Assembly: GCA_026873275.1 (NCBI GenBank)
Contig: JANTUC010000002.1
Location: 2,790,001 to 2,854,000 of the forward strand
Length of the DNA stretch: 64,000 bases
Direction: 5' to 3'
Source of the DNA: Pseudopithomyces maydicus
Taxonomy: Eukaryota; Ascomycota; Dothideomycetes; Pleosporales; Didymosphaeriaceae
This document shows, piece after piece, positions 1 through 11,201 of the stretch. Position numbers and translations under genes: made by a program. Within the stretch, counting starts at the first letter, position 1; each line of letters opens with the position of its first letter. The notes beneath the pieces are model-generated. The model was not told where the DNA came from and ran no database searches. It saw only the letters and a program-made list of their open reading frames with translations.

Positions 1-353
1 ACACTGCTAAGTATTTGCAGTCTGAACGCCTCTTCGGTCCCTGGGATCCATCGTAACCTGATGTTGGTTACCCAAGGGCCGCGAGCGCCGCTTCTGTATG
101 CTACGAGCATATCTTCGGGGCGGCGAAACCCAATTTGAAAAGCCCGAGTCATTGTTGTAGGATCGGACGTATCGAACTGCCAGTAGCCATAACGATTTGC
201 GTGCTCATGCACGCGGATGTTGATTCCGACTACTCGGACTCCGTCTGCAGCAAGAAGCTAGCCATAGGTTAGTACAGGTTTATAAAGACAATTCAGGTGT
301 CGTTCTGAACGTACTGGCTCGGCAAAAACGGATTGGTATTGAGCAGAGGACAT
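1..353 (-). CDS. 5' part of an unrecognised gene that runs off the left edge
   Basis: Two exons are visible on the minus strand. Exon 1 (353-315) starts at an ATG in the strong context CACCATGTCC and encodes 13 residues (MSSAQYQSVFAEP). A 57-base intron (314-258) has a GTACGT donor, a perfect TACTAAC branch site and a TAG acceptor. Exon 2 (257-1) stays open in phase for 85 codons to the window edge. Its protein is mixed and normal in composition, with several Arg and aromatic residues (for example GYWQFDTSD and GPWVTNIRLRWIPG), and has no membrane segment. I do not recognise the family. The matching ATG context, splice signals and phase make it a convincing gene start. The 3' end lies outside the window. 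Confidence 0.6.
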
Positions 354-2101
354 GGTGTCTGCTTCGGTGCGTTGTTCTGGTAAGCTGAGGCAGAAGACGG
401 TGTTCTGAAGCTCCTTTTGCTGTCTCAATTGTTCCGTCTGTGTCTATGACAGAGGTATGTAGTTCAGAACTGAGAATCTGGTTCTGATATTAGCTTCAAT
501 GCATACAGTAGAATCAGTTGGCACGATACACTTACATGTAGGAGGGTTTGTAGCTGGGACTGTAAATGGTTATGTGGGCTGAACGAGGATGGGTCTTCTT
601 CGTGAGTTCAGTGTTCTGGGGAAATGAGATGCTTCTTACGAAGAGAAAATGGGCCTGGTTATATACTCACGTATGTTTTCGTTGGGCCCAGCTCCAGATT
701 CGTTACCATGTTGAGCCTGTTGTGTTGAATCAATCGTTATCCCGAAGTGCTGTATGAATAGACAATTACAAACCGTAATCCCACGATGCATTGCGAAGGG
801 TCAGTACCAGGGTTCTTTTCAGGCTTCCCGGTTTGACTAGGCCCATCATTCACTGCCTCGGGTGTTCGAGAGTAGGTACAGGTAGCGGGTGACTTGCGAG
901 CTAACCCGTAGGAGCTTTCCCATGATAATCGTCTGACCCCAGAGTTGTTAGGTCTCTAACGGTCTATACAAGATCCAACACGATAAAAGGGGCTAGGTGA
1001 TTAGACGTTGAATATGTCCCGGATATAGTAAACCACTTAGTCTTTTACGGTCCCAGAAATCATGTCCTGGAACCACACACAGTACCTGAATGTATCTCAT
1101 GAAAACGGATTCTTCTCGGGCATCGCTAGGTATAGCAACTTCCCGGGCTATAGTAAATTCGAGTGCATATAGTAAATTCGAGTGCACATATTCAAGGTAG
1201 AGGCGCAGATACGGAGGTGATCAATAAGACATCCAGAGATTGAGTCGATTCGGTACGCTACATCGGTCGTTAACAGGCTCTTGGTTCCAACGAGCTATTA
1301 GTTGGCCCTATCAACTTGTACGCAACACCCTACCTGGAAAACGGTGAGTTGTGCCCAAACACACGGGTCGTGGGGTTCAGGGTCCTACACGTTAGTCGAC
1401 CAGCGCACGCGTTTCGCCCCTACAATCCCACCAATCAAATCTCGACAAGAATCGATCGGATAAGACCCCATTGGACAATTGCCACCATGCTATGGATCCA
1501 GGAACTAAATCAGTCCCTTTCAACATCGCGAACAAAACGGCATGGTCTTGACGGCTAAGGGTTTGGCTATGTTAATGGCATCGCAACAAAATCGTGCTAT
1601 TGTTCCTGCCTCCATGGCCTAGCCGCTCAGGGTCATTGACCCTGTCAGATTGGGATGCTCAGACAGGGCGCTCGACGATAGCAAATACAAAATGCCAACA
1701 ATAAGCCTAGGATTTATCAGCCCGCGAAAGAATTGTGCCATCGTGTCTAAGGCGTGATGACTATCACTTTGATGTTTCGCGACTAGAGCAGGGGTCTTTA
1801 CCGCCACTCCTCTGGCGCCCTTGTAGCGCTGGACACGACCCATAGATCCCCACTCAGGCCAAGCTGCGCGGAGAAGATGACTTTCGACAAGTCTGCCTAT
1901 GTGGGGCGGAGCGGATCGCAACGCACCTTGCATACGCCACGACGATCAATGCTACGTGTAGCGCCAGAGTGGAACTCGAGCTGAAATGCCATATTTCTAG
2001 GACCGGTTTTCTAACTTGCGTCTGAATCTTCCTTCTACACAACAGTTGGGAGAGAAAATTCCGACAGCGCAATCCCGTCTTTTGGGTTGCTAGCATTAAC
2101 C
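354..2101. other. gene-free stretch
   Basis: This is the space between two divergently transcribed genes. Only short, unconvincing reading frames occur. Apart from a perfect 19-base tandem duplication at 1149-1186, I see nothing structured in it. Confidence 0.5.
1149..1186. repeat. perfect 19-bp tandem duplication
   Basis: The unit TATAGTAAATTCGAGTGCA occurs twice in direct succession (1149-1167 and 1168-1186) with no mismatch. It lies in non-coding DNA and looks like a recent slippage or repair duplication. Confidence 0.9.
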
Positions 2102-3604
2102 ATGGGCGAAAGTGGCCCGTTCTATCTCACCAGCGTCTCTAACGGGCACGTCCTGGCACGATCGCCTACTGGCCAACCCTCTGGCGTTGTTGTTGAAAAT
2201 CGGGGAGACCAAGGTCAAGCCGAACAGTGGGTGGTTGAGCAAGGTGAACAACGGGACATCGTCGCACTTCGTTGTCTTTCAAACAACAAATACCTTCATG
2301 CCAGTGGTGGAACAAATTGGGCCACTGTTGGTACCGGGGAGAAGCAATGGTGGCGCTGTTCCAACGATGATGTGACGGCGCCGCAGGCTTTCCGATTGAG
2401 CCCTGTGGACTATCCCGACGTCTGCTTGAATCATTTCCAAGGAATGAGGGTGGCAAAAGGCCAGAGCATGAAAGTGCACATGTGGCAGTGGGACGTAAGC
2501 AAATGAATCTATCAGTAAACTATCAGTCCTTTGCTAATAGATCGATAGAGCGCATGGGAGTTTTGTCTGACCTGGTACTTTTGCAGCACAAGCCCGACGC
2601 CCCAAGCACTTCCGCAGGCCACAGGATCCACCACTGCCCGTAAGGAGACCATGACTGAAGCAGAACCAAACCTCAACTCTGCGGCTAGAATAAAAGAGCT
2701 AGAAGAAATGCTTGCGCAACAGGCAGAGGAGTTGGAAAGGCAAAGAGCGGAACTGAAAAAGGAATTAGAAGAGAAACTTGCTCGGAAATTAAGAGAGAGG
2801 GCCGGATTGGAGGTCGACAGAAATAAGCAGCCAAAGAAGGAGGAAGTCATTGCAAGCGAGCAACCAACAAAGGTAGAGGTTATTGAGCGCGAGCAACCAA
2901 AGAAGCCAGAGGTCAAAGCGATCGAGCAGCCAAAGAAGCAAGAGGCCAAAACGATGGAACAGCCAAAGAAGCAAGAGGCCAAAACGGTTGAGCAGCCGAA
3001 GAAACAAGAGACCAAAGTAACCAAGCAGGCAAAGAAGCAAGACGCAATTGCCTCCGAGAAGCCAAAAAAGCAAGAAACTAAGGTAACTCCGAAACCGAAG
3101 AAGCAAGAACCTAAGGTTGACGAGCAGCCACGACAGCCAAAACCAGCAAAGAAAAAGGAGGTCACGACCAAGGAACAGCCCAAAAAGAAGCCCGCACCAC
3201 AGAAACAGGAAGAAGAGCCCTTACCGGTGCCTACAGCCACGATCACCGTGCCAACCATAGACTCTGTAGCCCAAGAGATGAAGATGGCTACTTGCAAGCA
3301 CATAGTTCTTCCACCGCCGCGAAAAATCAGGAGGAGAATTGTTGGAGTCATATATGCGGACAATGAATACTACAAGACGCCCGTGGGCGCGAATAGTAGT
3401 TCATCTGGAATACGGAAGACTGCAGGTGGACAGAAGACTGTGAATGGACAGAAGACTGTGAATGGACAGAAGACTGTGAATGGACAGAAGACTGTGAATG
3501 GACAGAAGATTGGGAATGGACAGAATACTGCGAATGGAGTCAGAAACGCGAATGGGGTCAGAACTGCGAATGGAGTCGTGCCTAGGGCATCGCGACCGAA
3601 GTAA
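2102..3604 (+). CDS. beta-trefoil (ricin-B-like fold) domain protein with Lys/Gln-rich repeat tail
   Basis: Two-exon model: 2102-2494 and 2618-3604, intron GTAAGC...CGCAG, in phase, about 460 residues. The start ATG at 2102 has the context TTAACCATGG. Residues 1-131 show repeated aromatic and Gly/Asn turns (YLTSVSNGHVL, NNKYLHASGG, WWRCS, HMWQWD) that suggest a beta-trefoil like RICIN or fascin-type carbohydrate-binding modules. This is a fold suggestion only. An acidic/basic coiled coil follows (AARIKELEEMLAQQAEEL), then nine 11-residue units of the EQPKKQEAKT type, then a six-residue GQKTVN repeat. No signal peptide is evident. A nearer acceptor at 2586 would instead end the protein after 18 more codons, so the exon junction is the weak point. 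Function unknown. The repeats suggest a rapidly evolving accessory gene. Confidence 0.55.
2825..3121 (+). repeat. nine imperfect 33-bp (11-codon) units
   Basis: Nine in-register 11-residue units lie inside the preceding gene. The consensus is EQPKKQEAKTV, and the third to sixth units are the most alike. Divergence is mostly at codon-changing positions, but the reading frame and Lys/Gln character are kept, which supports translation of this frame. Confidence 0.8.
3428..3571 (+). repeat. 18-bp coding minisatellite, eight units
   Basis: The unit GGACAGAAGACTGTGAAT (Gly-Gln-Lys-Thr-Val-Asn) is repeated four times without mismatch (3428-3499). Four more units follow that drift step by step towards GGGGTCAGAACTGCGAAT (3500-3571). 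The unit length keeps the frame. Copy number is likely to vary between strains. Confidence 0.9.
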
Positions 3605-3780
3605 GCCGCTTTTAAGGGATTGAAACACTGGAGCTTCGCTGGATATCATGTCATGTTAGAATATAAGCCTGCATAGCGTTCATAGAACATGTAACATAAC
3701 AATTTACAAATTGATTGTCTACCCTAAAAAAATCGGTCAACAACCTTCATCTTCGGCAGAGACTTCTATTCCAGTGAAAC

Positions 3781-6007
3781 CTATAATTTACCACTCACAC
3801 CACCGCTCTTAATCCTGCGATATAGCTGACCCCAAAATGTCCGAGTCTCCCAAATCGGTAAAAAGCAACTTATAGCGCTACTGACAAACACCCATATAAA
3901 GCTTATCACCACCCATGCTGTGAAGAATCCTTTACTGAAAATATAATGGGAGAAGAACATGGGCATCGGGAGCAAGAAGTCCAAAATAAAAGTCAAAACG
4001 AACGAGGCGATACACGCGACTTTGAAAGCCCTGCGTAGGGAGGCTGGTGAGTCGCCCTCTGGCTGCAATTGGGATCCGGCTTCGATTATGCTTGAAGGAT
4101 GCGGCTTGGTGGCATCTCCCGCCTCTGCGGCTTTGCTAGATTTCCCTTCACTTTCGTAAGCATCAGGCGTTTCGGTAGTTTCCTGCATAACGCCTTCTGT
4201 CACGGGAACGGCATTGATCGCCCGTGTGATCTCCCAGTCGAAGTCGTCAGGACTGATAAGCGAGATGGCAACCGTCACGATCAAGCCTGTCATAATGCTA
4301 GCGAGACAACCTGCAAGCGTGGTATATTCGAGGCCAGTCGTTGCGACGGTAATTTCGCCATAGTAGTGGTATGCGGAGGTAAGCCAGGCGATTAGGCCTG
4401 CGGCGAGACCAACTACGCATCCTGCGATGGCGCCTGCGCGAGTCTGTTTCTTCCAGACTATCGCGAAGGCCGTGGGGAAGACGGCGCCGCCAATGAGGAT
4501 ACCCATGACCCTGTCCGAGTTAGTTTTATGAGATTGGATGGGCAAAGAAAGAGTTACTTACAGGAATAACCACCCTAGATCGATAGTCGCTACGTTCCAG
4601 ATGCAGGCAAACACGGCCATCATCACCCCGAAAACGCAGATCATGATGTGCGACACGAAGATCAGCTGTTCAGGCGAAGCTTTTGGCTGAATGTAAGCTT
4701 TGTAGACATCAAATGTCAACAAACTCGATACAGCGATGAGCTCTGCCGAAGCACACGATGTGACTGCCATAAAAAGAACGATCAGCAAGGCAGCGGCCCC
4801 ACTCTTCCCCAATAACGCAATTGCAGCATACGGAGCCGCAAGACCAGAAGAGATCTCCCCTGCAGTGGGCACATTCGGATATGTGGGGAAGCTAGGATGG
4901 TCTGTCAATGCAGCTGCTGCCAGCCCGAGCGTGGTCGAGAAGCCGAATGGAATCGCGAACCAAGCGATTCCACCCAAAATGTAGGCCTTGACTGCGGTTG
5001 AAGGCTGCGAGGCGATGGCTCGCTGCCAGTACGCTTGGTCCAAAAATACCGTGCCTGACCCTGAGCAAAGCTGTATCACGCCGAAGACAAGGCCGAAGTT
5101 CGATTTGAGGGTCATATACGAGCCGTCCTCGTTGCCGTTGATGGGCCTTTGCACTGCCGCCTTCTTCAACAGATCATACATTGCGCTTGGCGATCCGATC
5201 ATCGAGTTGGTGGCATACGCGTCGAACATGAAGTACAGGATGATTATCATGAGGATGAGAGTGTGAGAATAGTCGCATAGAAATGTCGCTCGAAGACCAC
5301 CGAGGATAACATATGCGCATACACCTGCAGCTAATGAGCCACCTAGCCAAGATCTGGGTCAGAATTACGTACCGACAGGTATGAGGAAGATTGCAGCATA
5401 AACGTTCATGCCAGTGAGAGCTGTTACAACGGCACTTCCGCCCAGAAGTAGCTGGCTTCCGACTAGTATATTTGTAATGAAGGCGAAGACCATGAACACT
5501 AAATGTGCCGCTGTTCCATATCTCGCATTGATGATTTCAAGATACGTGTGGCATCTTGGAGCATTCTGCTTGACCTTGCAGGCTAGTATGGAGAACAAAA
5601 GAATCTGTACTGTAGCGCCTGCGGCGTACCAAAAGGGACCCGCAACACCGTAAGTGTAAGCAACCTGAGGAGCATTAGTACGATCGGAATCTGATAGATT
5701 ATCCAGGTTTTCTTTACAGTGCTTGATTGCAACAGTGTTGCTGCCCAGGTCCATGCTGAGACAATGCCAGAAGCTATCAGTCCCGGCTTGACTGAGCGCG
5801 AGGCCGTGTTGAACTCTTCTGATTGCTTCGTAGAGTACGATGTGTAGCGATTTTGCACCCATGAAATACCCATCATCAAAAAGGCGAAGAAAAAACCAAT
5901 TCCAACGACAACGCCTACATTTGGATTAACATTTGCTCACGTATTGGCGAGTTTAGCTTACCATAGCCGGCGCCAACAGGCAGTATGGCCGCTGCTGATT
6001 CTGCCAT
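3781..6007 (-). CDS. DUR3: urea active transporter, Na+/solute symporter family (Dur3)
   Basis: A plasma-membrane urea (and polyamine) importer of the SSS family, inferred from family resemblance. Five exons: 6007-5962, 5914-5718, 5664-5373, 5324-4562 and 4510-3781. Introns are 47, 53, 48 and 51 bases, all in phase, giving 675 residues, which is usual for fungal Dur3. The N-terminus has LPVGAGYG then VVVGIGFFFAFLM. The family hallmark SRSVKPGLIASGIVSAWTWA and the segment GPFWYAAGATVQILLF follow, with GGLRATFLCDY and FMAVTSCASAELIAVSSL further on. About 14-15 hydrophobic segments are visible. A hydrophilic loop rich in Glu/Lys/Ser precedes the last two segments. Two GATA-type motifs lie upstream, fitting nitrogen control. 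A Dal5-like permease lies two genes away. Identity as Dur3 rather than another SSS member rests on these motifs and is strong. Confidence 0.92.
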
Positions 6008-6098
6008 TGTCTTTTCAAGTACCAAGTACGGACTCCTCGACGACCACATTTCGAGAAATGGGTTCTTTTATGTATTGATCGCATATATCCCGGCTCGG

Positions 6099-6104
6099 TT
6101 ATCT
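6099..6104 (-). promoter_or_regulatory. GATA-type motif (AGATAA) about 95 bp upstream of DUR3
   Basis: TTATCT on the plus strand reads AGATAA on the gene strand and fits the HGATAR site bound by AreA/Nit2 nitrogen regulators. Single hexamers occur by chance, so its role is an inference from position and gene function. Confidence 0.35.
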
Positions 6105-6371
6105 GAGTACCAAGCCCATAGTGGGGTTGATAGCGAAACCTGGAGGAACGATGCGGGATGCCGCATTGCCGCTGAAACTCAACGGGCGGAGACAGTCGTC
6201 ATTACTCCAGCTACTCCAACTGTGTACGTACTTACCCCAACGAAGGGCTACGATAAGGTCTGCCCAATGCACGATGATTGCCTCCGCACAAATGGCCAAT
6301 GGTTCCCAGGGCAAGGATGTGAAGGAGTTACCTATTGGGGTCTAGGCGATGCCGATCTCGCCTTGCTGCGG

Positions 6372-6377
6372 AGATAA
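6372..6377 (+). promoter_or_regulatory. second GATA-type motif (AGATAA) upstream of DUR3
   Basis: A second HGATAR match lies in the opposite orientation, about 365 bp from the DUR3 start. Paired sites are common in nitrogen-regulated permease promoters, but chance occurrence is not excluded. Confidence 0.3.
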
Positions 6378-6942
6378 GAGGCGCGCAACGTTGCTGCATA
6401 TCTGCCATAGGTCTCGCCCGTAGTTATCATCGGATCTTGTGGAGGCTGATAGCGTTGCCTCCAAATAGTTGGAGAAGCCTGTAGCGTGTTTCGCTACCGC
6501 AATATACGTTCTCTCATATGGAGAACACGTTCAGGGTGACTTACCTAATCACAGGATTCGAGATAGAGAACGTTAGGAGATTATAGAGAATTATTGTATA
6601 TGTGGCTTAAGTTGTTCCTAGAAGAAGAGCTCTTAGCTACATTTTGGGTGCATCAGGACAACGATAGTAATAGATACTAAAAATTCCAAATAGCATAAGA
6701 ATGAGTACGGTTTTCAAACTTCTCTAAATACATACTTTCTTTTACATCATAGATCTCGCATTGTATATGAACAAGGGCAGTTTTTGAGTTTTTCTTGATA
6801 TCACTATATACGCACGACGAAGCCACAAACAATCAAGACCCTATACTACCGCTGCCCCGAAAATTATACATCAAAGCCTGCTGTTCTGCACAACCCTTCC
6901 TTACCATGAAATCTTCGCACCATTCCGCCCTGCGACACGTAT

Positions 6943-7886
6943 CTAAGCCCCAGAAGAGAACGCAGACCCGAAGCTCAAACCACCAAAGCTGTTCTGATCA
7001 GCCATCTGCTGCTGTTGCTCCTGCGCAACGCGAACTTGCTCGGCGGCGATGAGTTCTGCCCTTTTCTGCTGTATCCCTGCCTGCTTCCTCGTCTCCATCC
7101 GCTCCTTCCTCGCCTTTATCGCCTTCTGCTCCGCCTCCTCCTTCAGTCTCTTCTCCTCAGCACGCCTACGGCGCATATACGCCGCATGCTTCGCTCTCTT
7201 CGCGTCTTTCTTGAGCTTGGCATCTTCGCGTGCCTTCCGGGCCTTGCCCCGGACAAGTTGTGCCTCGAGCTCCTCATCGCGGTCCTCTTCGTCATCGTCC
7301 ACCGCCTCCTGGTGTAACACCCCACGCGATGGGATTGAAGATGGGTCGGCGAAAGCGGCAGCGGGGTTGATAGCGACACCCTCCGCCTCGACGTCAGCGG
7401 GATGCTGCCCATGCACCATCGGGAGGAGGACGCGCGCCTTCTCATGCTCCGTCATTTCGAACCATGGGGTCTGCAGCAAGACGGAGATGGGTCGGCTCGG
7501 TGTAACATCCCCGGCTTCGGCCAGCTCGGGGATGGACTCGCCAGTGCGAGCGGGCGTGGAGGCAGCTAGTTCCGAGTCTGCGACGCTGATGTCCAACTCG
7601 GGAGAGCCGGGTCGCTCCATTGGGAGCTCGGAGGCTGCATCGGACGCGAGCTTGTTGTACCACTCCTCGAAGCTGCTCTTGTCGGCGTCGTGCTGAGTGG
7701 ACTTGCCCTCTGTTGTATAGGGAGCTTGTTCGTCCGCATCAGCGTCTTCTTGGATTGCTTCACCCAAAATAGCAGAGAAGTTTTTCAGACTTGGTGGGGT
7801 CAGACCGTAGCGTTCGTACCATCCAGGGGGAAAATCGGGTTTCTCTGTTTGACAGGAGTGGAGGGTTCGTATTGTTGGTCGGACAT
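6943..7886 (-). CDS. unrecognised charged coiled-coil protein, frame corrected
   Basis: The best start is the ATG at 7886 (context CTAAAAATGTCC). The first 19 codons read MSDQQYEPSTPVKQRNPIF, then the frame must move by one base within the run of five C (plus-strand G 7826-7830). With one more C the protein continues as PPGWYERYGLTPPSLKNF and reaches the stop after 314 residues. Without correction, the downstream frame extends upstream to 8118 through sequence that does not look coding. Features are an acidic middle region, a stretch rich in Asp/Glu (DDDEEDRDEELE), a long Lys/Arg/Glu/Ala helix (roughly residues 210-290) likely to form a coiled coil, and a Gln/Ser/Gly-rich end. No catalytic motif is seen. 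The PPGWYERYGLTPP block looks conserved, but I cannot name the family. Confidence 0.55.
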
Positions 7887-8410
7887 TTTTAGGGAATGCC
7901 TTGCTGTCAAACACCAGGAGTGCGTGTGATAATGTGGTATAAAGGAGGTATGAGCTTGAGTGCGTATTCAAGAAGAGGTAAATGGTAATGGAGTGAAAAA
8001 GTCTGGTCAAAGCGAAGGTCCGCTGGCGATAAAACAGTCTTATATAATCTTCGTGTTGACGGGCGAAGTTATCTGACCCTGCGCTGGTTGAATAGATTGG
8101 TGCCTGAACCAAGCTCATAGACGTCGATTGTAATTGAGGTTGAGCGGACGGCGGGGCAATGGGAGGGTCTGTAGCTCGACTTCATAGCTGCGATGGCGAG
8201 GTGAAGCACAATTGTAGCGTGTGTCGCCATAGAGAACAATAAGAACAATAACAGCTGCCTTACGGGATACCGAGAGGAGATATGGCTATGGGAGCCACCT
8301 AGGAACTTGCCCACGAAGAATCTGTAAAAGCGAAAGCCCTTTATGAAGATACATTGAGCGGAAAATCTAGTTCGTTTTGCCATCGATAGTGCACACCGGA
8401 CGGACGATCT
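7887..8410. other. spacer between two minus-strand genes
   Basis: This is the promoter side of the coiled-coil gene and the 3' side of the Dal5-like permease. It contains a long non-convincing reading frame and no clear motif. Confidence 0.4.
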
Positions 8411-10064
8411 TTAGATTGTATATTCAAACCTTGGATGTCGGTAACCCAGCATCTCTTCTTGTTCTTTTATCAACCGATAGTCTCGCTCACCATTCGCGCG
8501 CTTCCGATTTTCCCACTTACAATACCAAATATTCGCGAGAATCAAAACCAGTGCGAGACCCAGCATCCCGATGTTGATCGCATGGCCTGTAATGTAGCGT
8601 GGCCTGCGAGCTGTCAATTCTACAATCATGCATTATTCACTCCCTCATATTTACTTACGCATCCTTGGGCAGGTATGTGAATGTCGCAATGAATGCAGCC
8701 ATATTCGCTACCATGATCTGGAACCCTGTGCCTGTCGCGCGCACGTAATGCGGAGCCAGGTTGTTGCTCAACCAGCCCATAACTAGCGGCAAGCAGGGAA
8801 ATATGCCAGCTGCCACAAGAAACGTTCCGCCGTATTGTATCAGACTGTGCTCGCTCGCAATGAGCATCACATACCCGATAATCGCGACCGTACATCCGAC
8901 AAGCATCAGCGGGCCACGCATGTGCCATTTGTCGCTCGCCCAGCCGACGAACAACACGACGAAGAACGCGCCCATGTTCGGCGGCACGGTGAACAATTGT
9001 GCTGTCACACGGCTGTAGCCCATCGAGCGAATGATCGTCGGCAGGAATAAAGAGAAGGAGTAGATTGGCGTGATGATAGCGAAGAAAAGAAGGGACGTGA
9101 TAAGCGTGTTGACGTTGAGAAGAGCGCGACGCACCCAGTACCAGTCAAATTTCTCATCGTTGACAGTAGCGGCTGTGTTAGAACCATGGGCATCGAGTTG
9201 CATGCGCGCTATACATGCCTGCTTTTCTTCTGCGGTAAAGAATTTGATATCAGAAGGCGTGTGCGGAAGGACGAAGAGTATAGCAAAGCCGAAAACAACT
9301 GTTATGGCTCCTTCTACAAAGAATATGAATGGCTGCAACACGTTAGGTAGGTGCAAACGGTGGGGGAAGCAGGAACGTACCCATCCATTGTATCCTGCGG
9401 TATGAATCTGAGCAAGTCCGGTTGCGAGAAGGCCGCCAAATGCACCGCTGAGAGGTGCAGCGCAATAGAAGAGCGTAATTCGGTAGAGCATCTGATGACG
9501 CCTGTAGAACATAGCAAGGTATACCAGCATGCCGCCAAGGAGGCCACCCTCGGCGAGACCGAGGAAGAAGCGGGCGACGAGTAGTCCAGTATAGCTCTTG
9601 ACAAACCCGGTGCACATAGATACCAGTCCCCAAGCGATTAGAAGACCTAAGATGTCTTAGCTAATGTCCGTCTATTCTCGATGTCTATAGTTATACTCAC
9701 CAGGTAGATAGTATCCCGCTTTGAGGTGCTTAATTACAAGATTACTCGGGACATCCCATAGTATATATGGTACGTAAAAAATGGCGAGGGCAATGTTAAA
9801 CTTGTTATTGTCCAGACCTAAGTCTTCAGTCATTCCATCAATTTTTGCATTACCAATGTTGGCTCGATCGATGAAAGCCAGGAGCCAGAGTCCGAAGAGC
9901 CAGGGCATAAGACGTTTATCAAGCTTGCGTGTAATGCGCGCCTCTAAATGTCTCGGTATCTCGGCTGGGCTGCTCCATTCTGAGGTAGTCTTTTCCAACT
10001 CTGGAATCTGGACCTTTATCGGCGGTTCTTCACTTTTGCCGTGAGGATTATCCAATGAAGACAT
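8411..10064 (-). CDS. MFS permease of the Dal5 / anion:cation symporter family
   Basis: A 498-residue plasma-membrane transporter. Four exons: 10064-9701, 9646-9381, 9332-8659 and 8603-8411. Introns are 54, 48, 55 bases and in phase. The N-terminal tail is polar. TM1 begins at LMPWLFGLWLLAFIDRANIGN, the signature of the Dal5/Tna1 group (allantoate, ureidosuccinate, nicotinate and related organic anions). FYVPYILWDVPSN, the loop motif RFFLGLAEGGLLGGM and APRYITGHAINIG near the end also fit. The exact substrate cannot be read from sequence. The second intron is a multiple of three without stop, so its retention would insert 16 residues. A third-intron alternative acceptor was rejected because only CGCAG restores DAPRYITG. 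The ATG at 10064 was preferred to one 24 codons upstream. A TTATCT motif lies about 110 bp upstream. Confidence 0.88.
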
Positions 10065-11201
10065 GCTGTTTTTCTCGTTAGATATACCACTGCTGTATAA
10101 CAATCTACTGTAAAATGTTATGAGCTTGGAGATCAAAGAAATTCAGAGCCAGATTGCGAGCAGCAAAAGATTATCTCAATCCCGGACAATAGATTCCGTG
10201 GGTCGCGTAATCTGTCCAAGACGATACGCTGGATATGTAGTATGGGATGGTTCTGACCCCACACGGGACCCCGCGTTTGGAACTAGGTTGTCATGGCGTG
10301 CGTCAACAGAAACGGCATCTGGACGCTCATATCCGTGACGATCGGGATGGGGGATGGCGACTTAAGCTCCCGCCAAGCTGTCGGCGCTTTCGAGCGATGT
10401 GAACTTGGAGGATGACGTCGTGCCAGGATAACATGGGGGATAGGGGTGATTGGACGGAAAGTGATCAGCACATCGAGTTCGACGAGTCATTGGGGAGAGG
10501 CGAAATCCGGGACGTGGGAAAGTAACGGCAATTGCATGTTGTCTTGGGAAATTTGGATGGAGTTTCGTGACGGTGCAATGTATCATAACGGTATCGTAGA
10601 ATAGAGAACATGACAAGAAAAAAAAACTCCTCGAGATAAATCAGTTTGGAAATAGGCTACAAGATGATGCCTCACGGATGTGTTATCCAGTTGCACATCA
10701 TTGATGTTTTTGTAGATTTTAGCACAATGCAGGCACCTGCAAGGTAGTGGCTCTGTGAAACGTGGGGTCTCGTTTGTGAGGCCGTACATCAAGTCTGGAC
10801 GGTGAAATGGGAATATAGCGAATACAACATAAACGCTCAATGGCAGACGTCTTGATAGAGTTTGGTAATAGGGTGTGAAGGTTCCACCCGTTGAGGCGGA
10901 GGCAAGGGACAAGCTTGTTCAACCTGATTGGCCAGAGGCTTGACGTGCTTGACAACCTACAACTCGTATGCAATAACTAGATCACTGGTCATTTTGTGAA
11001 CGCACTACATTATTCAGAGATCAGTGATTCTCTCAGTAAAGTCAATTTTCGAGATATCTTACTACCATTTTCCTCAACTCCCAGGCTTTGCCTATCGCAG
11101 ACAATGACATAGAAGCTTGGCCAAAGCTTCGTTGAACTTCCAGCCCGTCTTTTCTACTGCAACCACCTGCACACACGCTCACTCCACAAGCTGTCGTCAC
11201 A
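10065..11201. other. divergent promoter region between the MFS permease and CCL1
   Basis: About 1.1 kb without a supportable gene. A TTATCT (AGATAA) motif at 10171-10176 lies close to the permease start and fits a GATA-factor site. Nothing else stands out. Confidence 0.45.

Larger units (their letters stand above)
6008..6942. other. upstream region of DUR3
   Basis: This holds the 5' region of DUR3 and the 3' side of the next gene. Two AGATAA motifs are marked separately. The part from 6600 to 6900 is AT-rich and has no supportable gene. Confidence 0.5.

Noticed and set aside
2102..2494. Calling the beta-trefoil-like domain a ricin-type toxin
   Set aside because: Only a fold resembling the sugar-binding B type is suggested; there is no catalytic A-chain-like domain or secretion signal.
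2512..3363. Minus-strand 283-codon frame with Cys/Phe repeats opposite the KQ-repeat gene
   Set aside because: It is the mirror of the in-frame 33-bp repeats. The plus strand has the start context, upstream domain and splice pattern.
8069..8383. Minus-strand 104-codon frame upstream of the coiled-coil gene
   Set aside because: It overlaps the probable promoter, lacks motifs and has no coding-like composition.
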